From assembly GCF_020819555.1 (NCBI RefSeq), contig NZ_JAJHJB010000002.1:62001-126000 (forward strand): a stretch of DNA of 64,000 bases. The letters are read 5' to 3'. This DNA is from Pelosinus baikalensis (GTDB taxonomy: Bacteria; Bacillota; Negativicutes; DSM-13327). Positions 9,343 through 18,197 of the stretch are shown one piece after another; positions within the stretch are counted from its first letter, which is position 1, and every line of letters starts with the position of its first letter. Made by a program: the position numbers and the translations under genes. Below the pieces are notes generated by a model. The model saw only the letters and a list, made by a program, of their open reading frames with translations. It made no database searches and was not told the DNA's origin.

Positions 9343-10575
9343 CTAGCAGTCAAATTTCCCAATCTTATACATATAAATTGCCTTAATTGCCGAAAGCTGA
9401 TTTTTTATCCCTCTTATGGTAAAAAAGTCCCGCGGTCGGATGTTGCTGCATTGTTGACTAAAAGAATTTTCAAAATTCACGTTGCTATTTAGTAGTCTTA
9501 GGAGTAGCAGACAATAACTTGCTTTTGTATTCTTAGCAATGAGATTAGACTGACATTCAGTAACAAAACCATACTTCACTTCATCTAAATGCAGCTGTCC
9601 AGAAGTATTGAACCTTTTTAAGATACTTTCACCATTCTGAGTTCTACATACTATAAGTGAGGTTCCCTTTACAGAATTATCATTGCTCTGTTTCAGTTTC
9701 CAAGCATCCCCGACAACAATATCGGCATGCCCAGCCATCCCATTTGTGCAGCACATACATCGAAAAGGCATATTCCTTGATAAGCCTAAATGTTTTCCCC
9801 AAGATTGGCTATACTCTAATCGAACTTCTCTGTTTCCATCCGAAATTGCTGTCTTCCCAGGCCATCCATTCTCCCGATACCTAATACTACATTTATTTAC
9901 GTCATCAAATCCGTGGGATTTAAGTAACTCTACTGTGGCCTTTGCATATGGGGTATGATGACACATTAATCCAACCTTTGCATGAATTGACTTAGATAAC
10001 CAAGGGTGAACTTTCTGCAACCTGCTTAAGGAATCTAAATCACATCCCTTTCCAACAAAAACATATCGCTTAGAAGGCGATAACTTTTTAATTACAGCAC
10101 AACTAGATACCGGATAGTATATTGTTGATGAACAACCTTTTATTTGCTCAACGTCTTCCACTAAAACAGCGTTTATTTGCTCTAACTGATTTCCAGGAGT
10201 TGCAATAACAGCTCCTTCAATTTCACCGCTAGACATTAAGCTAGTTAGTATCTGAGTTATTACACCACCTGAAGCAGCTTTTTGTCTTAGCTCGCTATTA
10301 TCAGAATACCCCATGTAATACTTTTCTTCACAATCTAATTGCTTAAAAGACATGCTGCGTTCACAATTAATATTTATGCCTGAACATACTTGCAAACACA
10401 GGCCGCAAGAAGTGCATTTACGTTCATCAACAGATGGGTAATTATTAAGACCATCATTTTTCATGATAATAGCTTCAGCTGGACAAACTGAAAAACAGAC
10501 ACCACAGCCATGGCACAGCCTGGTCTTATTTACTTTACTCACATTATTGCTCAACAACTGTGTAATTCCTTTCAA
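9343..10575 (-). CDS. FrhB-family iron-sulfur flavoprotein-like protein of EPS locus 1
   Basis: Two 4Fe-4S ferredoxin motifs lie at the N-terminus (CHGCGVCFSVCP and CTSCGLCLQVC). They are followed by the N- and C-terminal domains of the coenzyme F420 hydrogenase beta-subunit family, including the ASGGVITQI, VGKGCD and GLMCHHTPYA segments and a GHADIVVGDAW box. The family binds Fe-S clusters and FAD in known members; its role in EPS loci is not established. The gene overlaps the pyruvyltransferase by 32 bp and the start is weakly defined (TTG at 10575, or TTG near 10557). The same pair recurs in locus 2, so a coupled redox function on the polymer is inferred. Confidence 0.85.
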   Translation of the reverse strand: MKGITQLLSNNVSKVNKTRLCHGCGVCFSVCPAEAIIMKNDGLNNYPSVDERKCTSCGLCLQVCSGININCERSMSFKQLDCEEKYYMGYSDNSELRQKAASGGVITQILTSLMSSGEIEGAVIATPGNQLEQINAVLVEDVEQIKGCSSTIYYPVSSCAVIKKLSPSKRYVFVGKGCDLDSLSRLQKVHPWLSKSIHAKVGLMCHHTPYAKATVELLKSHGFDDVNKCSIRYRENGWPGKTAISDGNREVRLEYSQSWGKHLGLSRNMPFRCMCCTNGMAGHADIVVGDAWKLKQSNDNSVKGTSLIVCRTQNGESILKRFNTSGQLHLDEVKYGFVTECQSNLIAKNTKASYCLLLLRLLNSNVNFENSFSQQCSNIRPRDFFTIRGIKNQLSAIKAIYMYKIGKFDC

Positions 10576-11713
10576 TATTATTTTTTATCAAACTTTGCTT
10601 AATGACCGCTGAGTTGCTTATTTTCGAAAGAATCTTTGATACAACTGAGTCAATATTACTTGGTTGCAAATTATCAATATCCATAACATAATCTGATTGT
10701 TCAAACATTCTAAAAGTACCTTCAAATTTATAGCTATAAGCAAGTCCAATGGTCGGTACAGACAACGAAAGTGCCGCAATGCATGAATGCATTCGCGAAC
10801 CACAAAAGAACTCCGTCTGAGAAATTATATATTTTAATTCTTGCGCATCATAGTTTTTATCTAGATATGAGAGTTTTGAATGTCCAATCATCTTTGCTAA
10901 ATCTTTAATTGCTACTAAATCGTCTTCCCAAATCGGTTGTTCTGCATCATATGTGTGTGGAATTAGCAAAACATTATGATCAGATTCTAAAAGACTACAT
11001 ATTATTTTATATAATAACTCTTTATAGGTATCAAATTTTCCTTTAATTTCTCCATAACCGTTGAAGTAAAGTAAACCGTTAACATTTATTCCTATAGTAC
11101 CAGCTGGCACCGTTATACCAACCCGCTTTGGCTCCATGAATACAGCCATATCAATGTGGGTTTTATAATTTAGTCCAGCCCCCCTTAAATACTCTACCCC
11201 TTTTTCATCTCTAACATATATTTGTGGAACTCTCTTTAAAATCCAGCGTGAGAGAAACTTTCCTAATGAAGAACTAAAAGGTCCTATTGTCTGTGGTAAA
11301 AAAACCTGCCTCTTTTTAGGGAGTATTGCCAAAAGCGAATTCCCAAAACAAATTAAAAACCTTTTTAACCCATATATATCACTAAAACTATCGCCTTCAT
11401 TAACGTTAAAAATATATTCAGCATTGACGATAAGCTTCGATATTTTATTCTGCGGCCTAGACGTTGCAAGTTCCCAAAGCGACCTTAAGAAGGTCCTTTT
11501 AGAAATATAGTAACAAACTATATCTTTTGTTGATCCGTTGAGTAATACTTCTATTTTGGAAATACTATCTTCTTTACCAAGTCGAATAATAGCCACATTT
11601 GTTATTCCAGTGATATGTTCAATGAAGCTAAGTGATCCTATCGCTAGAGCGTTAACTCCTCGATTTGCGGATTCTAAGCTTACTCCTAATAATACGGCGG
11701 TATGTTTATTCAT
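10544..11713 (-). CDS. Polysaccharide pyruvyl transferase family protein (locus 1)
   Basis: Family PF04230 (CsaB/WcaK type), whose members transfer pyruvate from PEP to sugars as a ketal. Visible motifs: NEGDSFSDIYGLKR, LPQTIGPF, YVRDEKG, LIPHTYD, GSRMHSCIAALS and GLAYSYKF. The 389-residue length is normal. It overlaps the acetyltransferase upstream (4 bp) and FrhB downstream (32 bp), so all three are likely translated together. It is a close paralogue of the protein at 35392-36558. Confidence 0.9.
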   Translation of the reverse strand: MNKHTAVLLGVSLESANRGVNALAIGSLSFIEHITGITNVAIIRLGKEDSISKIEVLLNGSTKDIVCYYISKRTFLRSLWELATSRPQNKISKLIVNAEYIFNVNEGDSFSDIYGLKRFLICFGNSLLAILPKKRQVFLPQTIGPFSSSLGKFLSRWILKRVPQIYVRDEKGVEYLRGAGLNYKTHIDMAVFMEPKRVGITVPAGTIGINVNGLLYFNGYGEIKGKFDTYKELLYKIICSLLESDHNVLLIPHTYDAEQPIWEDDLVAIKDLAKMIGHSKLSYLDKNYDAQELKYIISQTEFFCGSRMHSCIAALSLSVPTIGLAYSYKFEGTFRMFEQSDYVMDIDNLQPSNIDSVVSKILSKISNSAVIKQSLIKNNIERNYTVVEQ

Positions 11714-12348
11714 TCGAAACTCCTTATCTCATTTTCATGAGTTAATTTACATAGACTTGGTGTTGCTTTTTGCAATTCATCTTTAGTCAAAAACCACCAT
11801 AAGCTCTTCTCAATGCGATCTATTACAATCGGCGCAAATCTATATCTAATATGCCTTGCTGGATTACCTGCAACCACTTCATAGGGCTTAACATCACGGG
11901 TTACAACTGTTCCAGCTCCAATTACAGCTCCATTGCCTATCCTACTTACCGAAGGCAAAATAATTGCATTTGCGCCTATCCATACGTCGTGTCCGATAAT
12001 CAACTTAGTACGAGGTATTTGTTCCTCATTGACAAAGCCTATTTTGGGATTATAAAAAATAGGATGCTGAGAAAAAAATGCCAAAGGGTGGTTTCCATTA
12101 AACACATATACATTCGGCGCAATAGAACAGTAGTTACCAAATACAGTTCCGCCAGCAATCTTTGTTGTGTCAAAGGCGCCACCGTATGTACCATAACCAA
12201 CATCAATACCATGGTACAGTTTAAATATGTTGCGAATAGTCGCAGACCAAAACCATCCACCTTCAAATTTTGCTATAAACAACAAAAATATCCTTCGAAA
12301 TGGTCGATAAAATAGTACCCTGTATATCATCAAAATGAAGCTTTGCAT
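11710..12348 (-). CDS. Hexapeptide-repeat O-acetyltransferase
   Basis: Left-handed beta-helix acyltransferase, probably acetyl-CoA dependent and acetylating the repeat unit. The imperfect hexapeptide repeats run from GIDVGYGTYG to GNGAVIGAGTVVTRDV, with the CatB/maltose-acetyltransferase-type catalytic loop NGNHPL and the C-terminal GNPARHIRYRF. At 212 residues it is typical. There is a hydrophobic stretch near the N-terminus. Locus 2 lacks an exact counterpart, although a frameshifted acyltransferase lies at its distal end. Confidence 0.9.
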   Translation of the reverse strand: MQSFILMIYRVLFYRPFRRIFLLFIAKFEGGWFWSATIRNIFKLYHGIDVGYGTYGGAFDTTKIAGGTVFGNYCSIAPNVYVFNGNHPLAFFSQHPIFYNPKIGFVNEEQIPRTKLIIGHDVWIGANAIILPSVSRIGNGAVIGAGTVVTRDVKPYEVVAGNPARHIRYRFAPIVIDRIEKSLWWFLTKDELQKATPSLCKLTHENEIRSFE

Positions 12349-12354
12349 TCCAAG

Positions 12355-13611
12355 TCACCTACTTATCCTTCTAAATTTTAGTGGAGACAAATGCTGAAAA
12401 ACACCAAACAACCTCCATACTAATACAATCCCATGTGAAATAAGAGTAATAATAATAATATTCATGGGATCAATATGGGAATATATAACTATCACCCCCA
12501 CAAAATAAGCCCCAGTTCCCAACATATTACTTTTAGAAAAATATTCAGGATAACCAAATGCAACAAGATACGGAGTTCCAATTATTGCTGAAGGAAATAC
12601 TATAACCCACTCTAAAACAAAAACCCGTAATAGATCCGCACTATAATCAAATCCTTTTCCGAAGAGTACTTCTACTAATAAATTGCTATAAAAATAAACA
12701 GATACAGTTGATAAGATACCAGCCAAACTTGTAACACATATAATTTTATTAAGTAATGATAGATTCTGAGTACGCACCATATAGGGATATAAGCTATTTA
12801 CAACCGGCTGCAATAATCCCTCTAATGCCCGAATGCATTTTTCAGCTGCACTATAGTATCCTATTACACGATTCGTTGTGAAAAAACCTAATAATACAGA
12901 GTTCATTACAGTATAAGACGAAAGCGATAATTGAGATAAGAAAAAATGAAAACCCTCCTTAATTTGAATTCGAATTCTACTTATACTAGGTACTACTATT
13001 TGTAAATTAAATACCTTGATTGCAACAATAAGTGAAAGTGCTTCCGCTATTATAAGACTTGCAGAATTAATAATTGGTACTAGCAAAAAATCGTCAACAT
13101 TCTTCACAAGTATAAATACAGCTACCGCATATCCAAACTGAAAAACAGCAGCTATTATCGCGTAATAGCGTATTTTTTCAAACCCCTGAAACAGCCAGCC
13201 TACCGATAAGGCACGAGAAACTACTACTCCATAGCATGACAATACAAGTAACGTATTCTCTTCTTGCAACCTTGGGATCGTAGCTAAACACACTAATAAG
13301 ATACATAATCCGACTATTGTTAATGCTACTTTAATGACCATTATTGAACTAAATACTTCTGATACCTTTTTAAGGTTGTCCCTGTTGATTGATATATCTC
13401 TCGGTCCAGTAAAGTTAAATCCATAGTCGGATAGTAACGAGAAATAGATCATGATAGCCTGGGCAAAAGCAATTGCACCAAAAATATCCGCTCCTAGGAC
13501 TCTAATCAGGTAGGGAATTGTCGCCATAGGTATGATATAGCGTAAGGCTTGTATTACCGAAAATGAAATAGTATTGTCTAGCAAATTACGAATATCTTTG
13601 GAAACCTTCAT
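12355..13611 (-). CDS. Oligosaccharide flippase, Wzx-like (locus 1)
   Basis: Twelve-segment-type membrane protein of 418 residues in the MOP/PST flippase superfamily. The N-terminus contains the usual Wzx pattern IPMATIPYLIRVLGADIFGAIAFAQ and a later SAAEKCIRALEGLLQPVVNSLYP segment that is strongly shared with the locus 2 flippase. It moves undecaprenyl-linked repeat units across the inner membrane. It lies 18 bp downstream of the phosphoglycosyltransferase gene. Confidence 0.9.
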   Translation of the reverse strand: MKVSKDIRNLLDNTISFSVIQALRYIIPMATIPYLIRVLGADIFGAIAFAQAIMIYFSLLSDYGFNFTGPRDISINRDNLKKVSEVFSSIMVIKVALTIVGLCILLVCLATIPRLQEENTLLVLSCYGVVVSRALSVGWLFQGFEKIRYYAIIAAVFQFGYAVAVFILVKNVDDFLLVPIINSASLIIAEALSLIVAIKVFNLQIVVPSISRIRIQIKEGFHFFLSQLSLSSYTVMNSVLLGFFTTNRVIGYYSAAEKCIRALEGLLQPVVNSLYPYMVRTQNLSLLNKIICVTSLAGILSTVSVYFYSNLLVEVLFGKGFDYSADLLRVFVLEWVIVFPSAIIGTPYLVAFGYPEYFSKSNMLGTGAYFVGVIVIYSHIDPMNIIIITLISHGIVLVWRLFGVFQHLSPLKFRRISR

Positions 13612-13629
13612 ACATCACAACCTTTTCTG

Positions 13630-15000
13630 TTATCCTAATTGATCTATCTCATACCTGGACAGATCAGCATGGCTGCTTTTAACCCCTTCGGTACTACTTT
13701 TAGTCACCAGCACCTTTACGGTCTGCAGCATTATAACCAAATCCGTCAGCACATTGCATTTTTGTATATAAATCAAATCATAAATCAGCTTATTATACGG
13801 CGTCGTATTATACTTGCCATACACCTGCGCCAAGCCTGTAATTCCTGGTTTGACATTGTGGCGGTATATATATTCAGGTATTTCTGCCTTGAATTGTTCC
13901 ACAAAAAACGGCCGTTCCGGGCGAGGCCCCACAATACTCATATCGCCCAGCAGTACATTAAAGAGCTGAGGCAGCTCATCAATGCGGGTAGCACGCAAGA
14001 ATTTCCCCAATCTTGTAATCCGCGGATCATTTTCTCCTGCTAGCACTGGGCCAGTAGTGCTTTCCGCATCTGCACGCATGCTGCGAAACTTATAAACTCT
14101 AAATTCCTGTTCATCAAGTCCTGTCCGCACTTGGCTGTATAATATGGGCCCTGGACTATCCAATTTTACCGCAATAGCCACGAGCATGAGTAAGGGCCAT
14201 AGAAAGAATAGAACCGCTCCCGACACAGCTATATCAAGAATTCGTTTTAAAGTACGCTGCTCTAATGCCGGCTTTAGGTAGCAGGGATGGAAGACAGGAA
14301 TATCATCAATTTTATCCAGTTCTGCGCCACTGCAGAATATCTCGTACATGTTCGGAATTAGAAAGACCTGTTTACCGTTGGCATGGCAATAATGCACGAT
14401 TTCGGCCTTATCTTTCAAACTCAATTCAGCACAAACGATCATTAAGTCAATGTCTTCATTTACATTTTTCCAAGTCTCACTCTCACAATCCGTACAAACA
14501 TAACGCACATGATAGTTTAGCTGTGGCTGAAATTGCAGGCGGGTAATGACCCTTACACACTCCATTGGATTGCCAATCAGCAGCGTGTTTTTACGTGCTC
14601 CTAAAGCCCGCTCTGCCTGCCAAAAGATATATTTCCAAGCTGCCAGCATTGTAAACTGCAGCATCATTGTAAGAAACAATACACTGCGCGAATAACCGAA
14701 CTCTTTTAAGAAAAAACTGATAGCCATCATAACAACCAATAAATTAAACAGTGCCACTCCCAGGCTTAGTAACAGTTCGCTGAACTTTTTCCGGGATAGT
14801 GAAAAGAGCCCGTTTATATTGAACAAAATACCTGCAGTAACAATCATGACCGGAGTCATATTGTAATACATAGGAAAATCCATTTGCGCGGTACGGTCAT
14901 AAAAGACTATAAAAACTGCCAAATAAGTTGCCAATACCAGTAGTCCCATATCGCCAATTAATAATATTAACTTTCCCAGCATAGGAAATCGACTTTGCAC
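13630..15000 (-). CDS. Polyprenyl-phosphate sugar phosphotransferase (initiating enzyme, locus 1)
   Basis: Starts polymer 1 by loading a sugar-1-P on undecaprenyl phosphate. The N-terminal ~140 residues hold four or five membrane helices, followed by a degenerate CoA-binding-like domain (LLIGNPMECVRVITRLQF). The C-terminal bacterial sugar transferase domain (residues ~265-450) contains KRILDIAVSG, DSPGPILYSQ, KFRSMRADA, TRIDELPQLFNVLLGDMSIV and VKPGITGLAQV. The catalytic Asp-Glu pair is in RIDELPQ. The sugar is unknown. It is not close to the locus 2 enzyme, so the two polymers may start with different sugars. Confidence 0.93.
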   Translation of the reverse strand: MQSRFPMLGKLILLIGDMGLLVLATYLAVFIVFYDRTAQMDFPMYYNMTPVMIVTAGILFNINGLFSLSRKKFSELLLSLGVALFNLLVVMMAISFFLKEFGYSRSVLFLTMMLQFTMLAAWKYIFWQAERALGARKNTLLIGNPMECVRVITRLQFQPQLNYHVRYVCTDCESETWKNVNEDIDLMIVCAELSLKDKAEIVHYCHANGKQVFLIPNMYEIFCSGAELDKIDDIPVFHPCYLKPALEQRTLKRILDIAVSGAVLFFLWPLLMLVAIAVKLDSPGPILYSQVRTGLDEQEFRVYKFRSMRADAESTTGPVLAGENDPRITRLGKFLRATRIDELPQLFNVLLGDMSIVGPRPERPFFVEQFKAEIPEYIYRHNVKPGITGLAQVYGKYNTTPYNKLIYDLIYIQKCNVLTDLVIMLQTVKVLVTKSSTEGVKSSHADLSRYEIDQLG

Positions 15001-15041
15001 AAAATCACCTCAGTTTAAATTTATTATATGTAACCAGATAT

Positions 15042-15740
15042 CTATTTCGCTATTTTAGTAGTATCACTACCATAATAATAGTAGTAATGACCATACTCTT
15101 CCTCAATTTCTACACGATTCAAAATGACTCCTAACAGATGTCCTTTGGCTTTTATCAGTAAATCCTTTGCCTTTTGGGCCATTTCGGGGCGAACCGTACC
15201 GGAATTGACAACTAAGGCAATACCATCAACCTTTGAAGCCAGTACACAGGCATCTGTAACAGCAATTACCGGCGGTGAGTCAATCATTAAATAATCTGCC
15301 TGTTCTTTGAGATAATTGAATAAGCCCTGCATTTTTTTAGACCCCAGTAATTCTGAGGGATTAGGCGGGATCGGCCCACTGGTCAATATTCTGAGATTTT
15401 CTACCTGTGTCTCTTGGATCAAATCTTCAGCACAAATTTCCTCAACTAAAAAATTCGTAATGCCGCGATTTTTATTATCAAATATTTTATGCAGGACCGG
15501 TTTCCGAAGATCGCAGTCCATTATAATAACTCTCTTGCCAGACTGAGCCAAGGCCACTGCTGTATTTGCCATGGTAGTTGATTTCCCCTCATCCGGTCCA
15601 GAGCTGGTAAACAAGATCGTTTGTAGTTGACCATCTGTTTTAGAAAATTGAATATTCGTTCTTAAGGTACGGTATGCCTCAGCAATTGGAGATTTGGCTT
15701 GTTCGTGTACAATAAGCTTGTATTTATCAACACCCATCAT
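15042..15740 (-). CDS. cpsD: Bacterial tyrosine kinase of EPS export (locus 1)
   Basis: BY-kinase of the CpsD/CapB type that pairs with the co-polymerase encoded just upstream and controls chain length by phosphorylation cycling. Walker A SSGPDEGKSTT, Walker A' VIIMDCDLRKP and Walker B YLMIDSPP are present. The C-terminus has a tyrosine cluster (EYGHYYYYYG), the usual autophosphorylation tail. The 232-residue length is typical of a separate kinase domain. The start overlaps the gumC stop by 4 bp. Confidence 0.95.
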   Translation of the reverse strand: MMGVDKYKLIVHEQAKSPIAEAYRTLRTNIQFSKTDGQLQTILFTSSGPDEGKSTTMANTAVALAQSGKRVIIMDCDLRKPVLHKIFDNKNRGITNFLVEEICAEDLIQETQVENLRILTSGPIPPNPSELLGSKKMQGLFNYLKEQADYLMIDSPPVIAVTDACVLASKVDGIALVVNSGTVRPEMAQKAKDLLIKAKGHLLGVILNRVEIEEEYGHYYYYYGSDTTKIAK

Positions 15741-17200
15741 TGTTCTCCCTTTTTGGTCTTAGCCATTACTAGCTGTTTTACGTTCGCCCACATACCATGA
15801 TTCACTGCCAATTTCGATTCGCTGTCAAAGTGAGGAATACTCCCTAACACAGGAAGAGTAAGATAATCTCTAACATCCTCAACACTTTTCACCGTTCTAT
15901 TCATATATTCTGACATAAAAGCTAGTCCTAAACCGATAAATAAGCCAAGTGCGGCGGCGATAATCACATTGAAGGTCTTTTTCGGACTAATCGGTTTAAT
16001 CGGTATGGCAGCCACGTCAATGACCTGTACATCGGTAGGCTGCATGACTTCGCTTATCCGAGCTTCTTCATGGCGTTTTGCTAACATGACATATATTTCT
16101 TGCGCGACAGTAGCATCACGCATCACACGCACCAGTCCCTGTTCCTTGGCAGGCAGCTTATTCAATTCTTTTTCACTGTCTGCTACTATTTTGCTAATGG
16201 CTTCCTTTTGTGCGCTGCCAGCAGCAATGTCGGCTTCTGCTTCAATCTTTCCTTGTAACAGTCCTAAGTGTATAGGATTGATGGAGGGAGATTCTGCATT
16301 CAGCACACTGGCTGATTCCATATTTAGTTTAGCCTTCGTCTCCATAATGGCGGCACGGGTAGACATTATCTGAGGATGCTTTTCTGTAAAATTCTGAGAC
16401 AATGTTACCAACTGGACTTCTAAATCAGCTAACTTGCCTTTGTATTGCTGAATAAGCGGACTATCAGCTACAAACCCTGGTTTTTCCTCTGCCAACTCTT
16501 TATTCGCACTACTAACTTTAGCCTGTGCAGATGCCAATGCTACCGCGTTTTCTGCTGATAGCTTGCTAATAGAGGAAAGTCTTTCCACTATAGCTTTCGT
16601 TTCTTCTGTCGGGGCTGCAATATTCTCATCCGTTTTATATTTTTCCAATCGGTTTTCTGCCTTTTCCAGTTCCTTTTTTGATTCCACCATTCGCTCGCCA
16701 ATAAATTTACGCACTTCCGACTGTTCAGAACGTACCAGCAAGGTCATTCTTTCCGTAAATGTATCAACTAGTGTATTAGCAACAAGCTGTGCTTCTTCTG
16801 CTGATTTTGCCGTTACTTTTATTTTTAATAATTCACTATCTTTTACAGGTACAGTCATAATCCGTTTAAGCATTTCTTCATAATCAGGTACTTCTTCTTT
16901 GTCAGCCTGAGTCTTATTAATAACTGCTTCTACCACCGTTCGGCTTTTTAAAATTTCAGCGTAGGTGATCATTAACTGCTTGGTGTTGGTACTACTCCCC
17001 ATTGGTAGATCAGCCAGTAGGGAATCAGCCAGCCCTTTGGGCTGCTTTACACGCAAAGTCGTTTCAGCTTCATAGGTAGGGGGAATGAGAAAACTCACTA
17101 CCACTGTAGCTATAACCATCACTGCAAATACATTTCTAATTAAAATGCGGCGTTTTTTAATAGTTCTTAGGACTTCCTTTAGATCTATTGTTTCTTCCAC
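15737..17200 (-). CDS. Polysaccharide co-polymerase, Wzz/GumC type (locus 1)
   Basis: Inner-membrane chain-length determinant with a Wzz domain. One helix sits near the N-terminus (residues ~20-45), there is a long coiled-coil periplasmic part, and a second helix lies near residue 430 (IIAAALGLFIGLGLAF). The proline-rich PISPKK box precedes helix 2. I chose the GTG at 17200: it follows GGAGGG and aligns with the GTG-started paralogue at 41802. A longer frame to 17308 would overlap wza and lacks support. It activates CpsD through its cytoplasmic tail. Confidence 0.92.
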   Translation of the reverse strand: MEETIDLKEVLRTIKKRRILIRNVFAVMVIATVVVSFLIPPTYEAETTLRVKQPKGLADSLLADLPMGSSTNTKQLMITYAEILKSRTVVEAVINKTQADKEEVPDYEEMLKRIMTVPVKDSELLKIKVTAKSAEEAQLVANTLVDTFTERMTLLVRSEQSEVRKFIGERMVESKKELEKAENRLEKYKTDENIAAPTEETKAIVERLSSISKLSAENAVALASAQAKVSSANKELAEEKPGFVADSPLIQQYKGKLADLEVQLVTLSQNFTEKHPQIMSTRAAIMETKAKLNMESASVLNAESPSINPIHLGLLQGKIEAEADIAAGSAQKEAISKIVADSEKELNKLPAKEQGLVRVMRDATVAQEIYVMLAKRHEEARISEVMQPTDVQVIDVAAIPIKPISPKKTFNVIIAAALGLFIGLGLAFMSEYMNRTVKSVEDVRDYLTLPVLGSIPHFDSESKLAVNHGMWANVKQLVMAKTKKGEQ

Positions 17201-17237
17201 TCTTTTCCCTCCAAGAAGATTATTAACAAAGTAATCG

Positions 17238-17864
17238 TTACATATGTCCCACATAATAGCTACCCATGGCAAATGGGAGAATATCAGTAGTAAAATTGAT
17301 CCTACCATTATTAGAAAGATATACTACATCTCCGTCACCTAGTGCATAATTTTGTGTCATATCTCCTTTTTCCCATATGTTCATCAAATTTACCTTTACC
17401 GGAGTACTTGTCTGATCTTTACGAATGATATAGACTTTTTTCTTGGCTGCATTTCGGGTATAACTTCCAGCTGCACCAAGAGCATCAAGTAAATTATGCT
17501 GTTTCTCCAGTTCATACATCCCCGGTTTAACTACCTCACCCAGTACATAGACCCGGATTGTGCGAAATTTAATAATATTCACGGTTACTTTAGGATCATT
17601 GATATAATGGCTGAGACCTTCAGTGAGTAGTTCTGTCAATTGGCCTGTAGAAGTTCCCAACGCGTCAATTTCCCCAACAATAGGAAAAGCAACTTTTCCA
17701 TCAGGTCTGATTGCAAGTTCTTTGACCTGTAAGTCTTCATAGCCCCATACTCCAAAAGTAAGAATGTCACCTGGACCAAGGCGATATTCTTCTGCCCAAA
17801 CAACATGCATAGCCATACTTACTACAAATACAGTTACAACAACAATATGAATAACATACTTCAC
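17238..17864 (-). CDS. Polysaccharide export protein, Wza-like (locus 1)
   Basis: Periplasmic/outer-membrane export protein. A signal peptide (hydrophobic core, then VVWA before EEYRL) is followed by a Poly_export domain (YRLGPGDILTFGVWGYEDL) and an SLBB domain (VYVLGEVVKPGMYELEKQHN, LLDALGAAGSY). It is short (208 residues) against about 380 in E. coli Wza and has no obvious C-terminal barrel helix or lipobox cysteine. The GTG at 17864 is preferred: AGGAGG lies 7 bp upstream and inside the longer frame. It indicates a diderm envelope. Confidence 0.93.
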   Translation of the reverse strand: MKYVIHIVVVTVFVVSMAMHVVWAEEYRLGPGDILTFGVWGYEDLQVKELAIRPDGKVAFPIVGEIDALGTSTGQLTELLTEGLSHYINDPKVTVNIIKFRTIRVYVLGEVVKPGMYELEKQHNLLDALGAAGSYTRNAAKKKVYIIRKDQTSTPVKVNLMNIWEKGDMTQNYALGDGDVVYLSNNGRINFTTDILPFAMGSYYVGHM

Positions 17865-17955
17865 TAAAAAACCTCCTACGTGCCGTTTTATCAAAAATTC
17901 AATTCATCTGTATAAATACAATTATCATAATATTCTGTTCAAGACCAAGAAAGGT

Positions 17956-17977
17956 AAAAAGACCTCATTAGAGGTCT
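17956..17977 (-). terminator. Intrinsic terminator or attenuator between the small ORF and wza
   Basis: Read on the minus strand: stem AGACCTC / GAGGTCT (17960-17977) with a 4-base loop, then TTTTT. It lies 13 bp after the stop of the small ORF and 90 bp before wza, so read-through would set export-gene expression. Confidence 0.72.
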
Positions 17978-17990
17978 CCAATCTCACCTT

Positions 17991-18197
17991 CTACAATTTG
18001 CTTTTTTGGCACCTCTTAGCAAAATCGCAATAGTATTCTAATGTTTTGATTAATTCACAACTCTGTTCACGAGTAATAGCATCTAAATGAGTGGTTCCAA
18101 TGACTTCTCTGGTAATGTCGTTAAGCTGAGCAGGATGATAGCCAGCAGCTATGATTAGCTGCTCTAACTCTGCAATTCGCGCTAACTGTTTATTCAC
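17991..18197 (-). CDS. Small EPS-operon leader protein, unknown function (copy 1)
   Basis: 68-residue predicted soluble helical protein. GTG at 18197 is the likely start: GGAGG lies 8 bp upstream and the frame then aligns from residue 1 with the paralogue at 42643-42846; more than half of the residues are identical by eye. Shared features are RI.EL, a GYHP turn, EQS.ELI..LEYYC and a basic KC..SKL tail with two cysteines. No named family is recognised. The pattern of a helix pair ending in S-x-ELI-x-x-LEYY faintly recalls the DUF1018/GemA-type helical module, but this is weak. It is placed first before wza. Confidence 0.8.
   Translation of the reverse strand: MNKQLARIAELEQLIIAAGYHPAQLNDITREVIGTTHLDAITREQSCELIKTLEYYCDFAKRCQKSKL

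Noticed and set aside
11851..12315. 154-codon plus-strand frame opposite the acetyltransferase
   Set aside because: It is antisense to a gene with clear hexapeptide motifs and shows no family features.
17201..17308. Upstream extension of the locus 1 co-polymerase
   Set aside because: It overlaps the end of wza by 70 bp, and the GTG at 17200 with GGAGGG matches the paralogue start.
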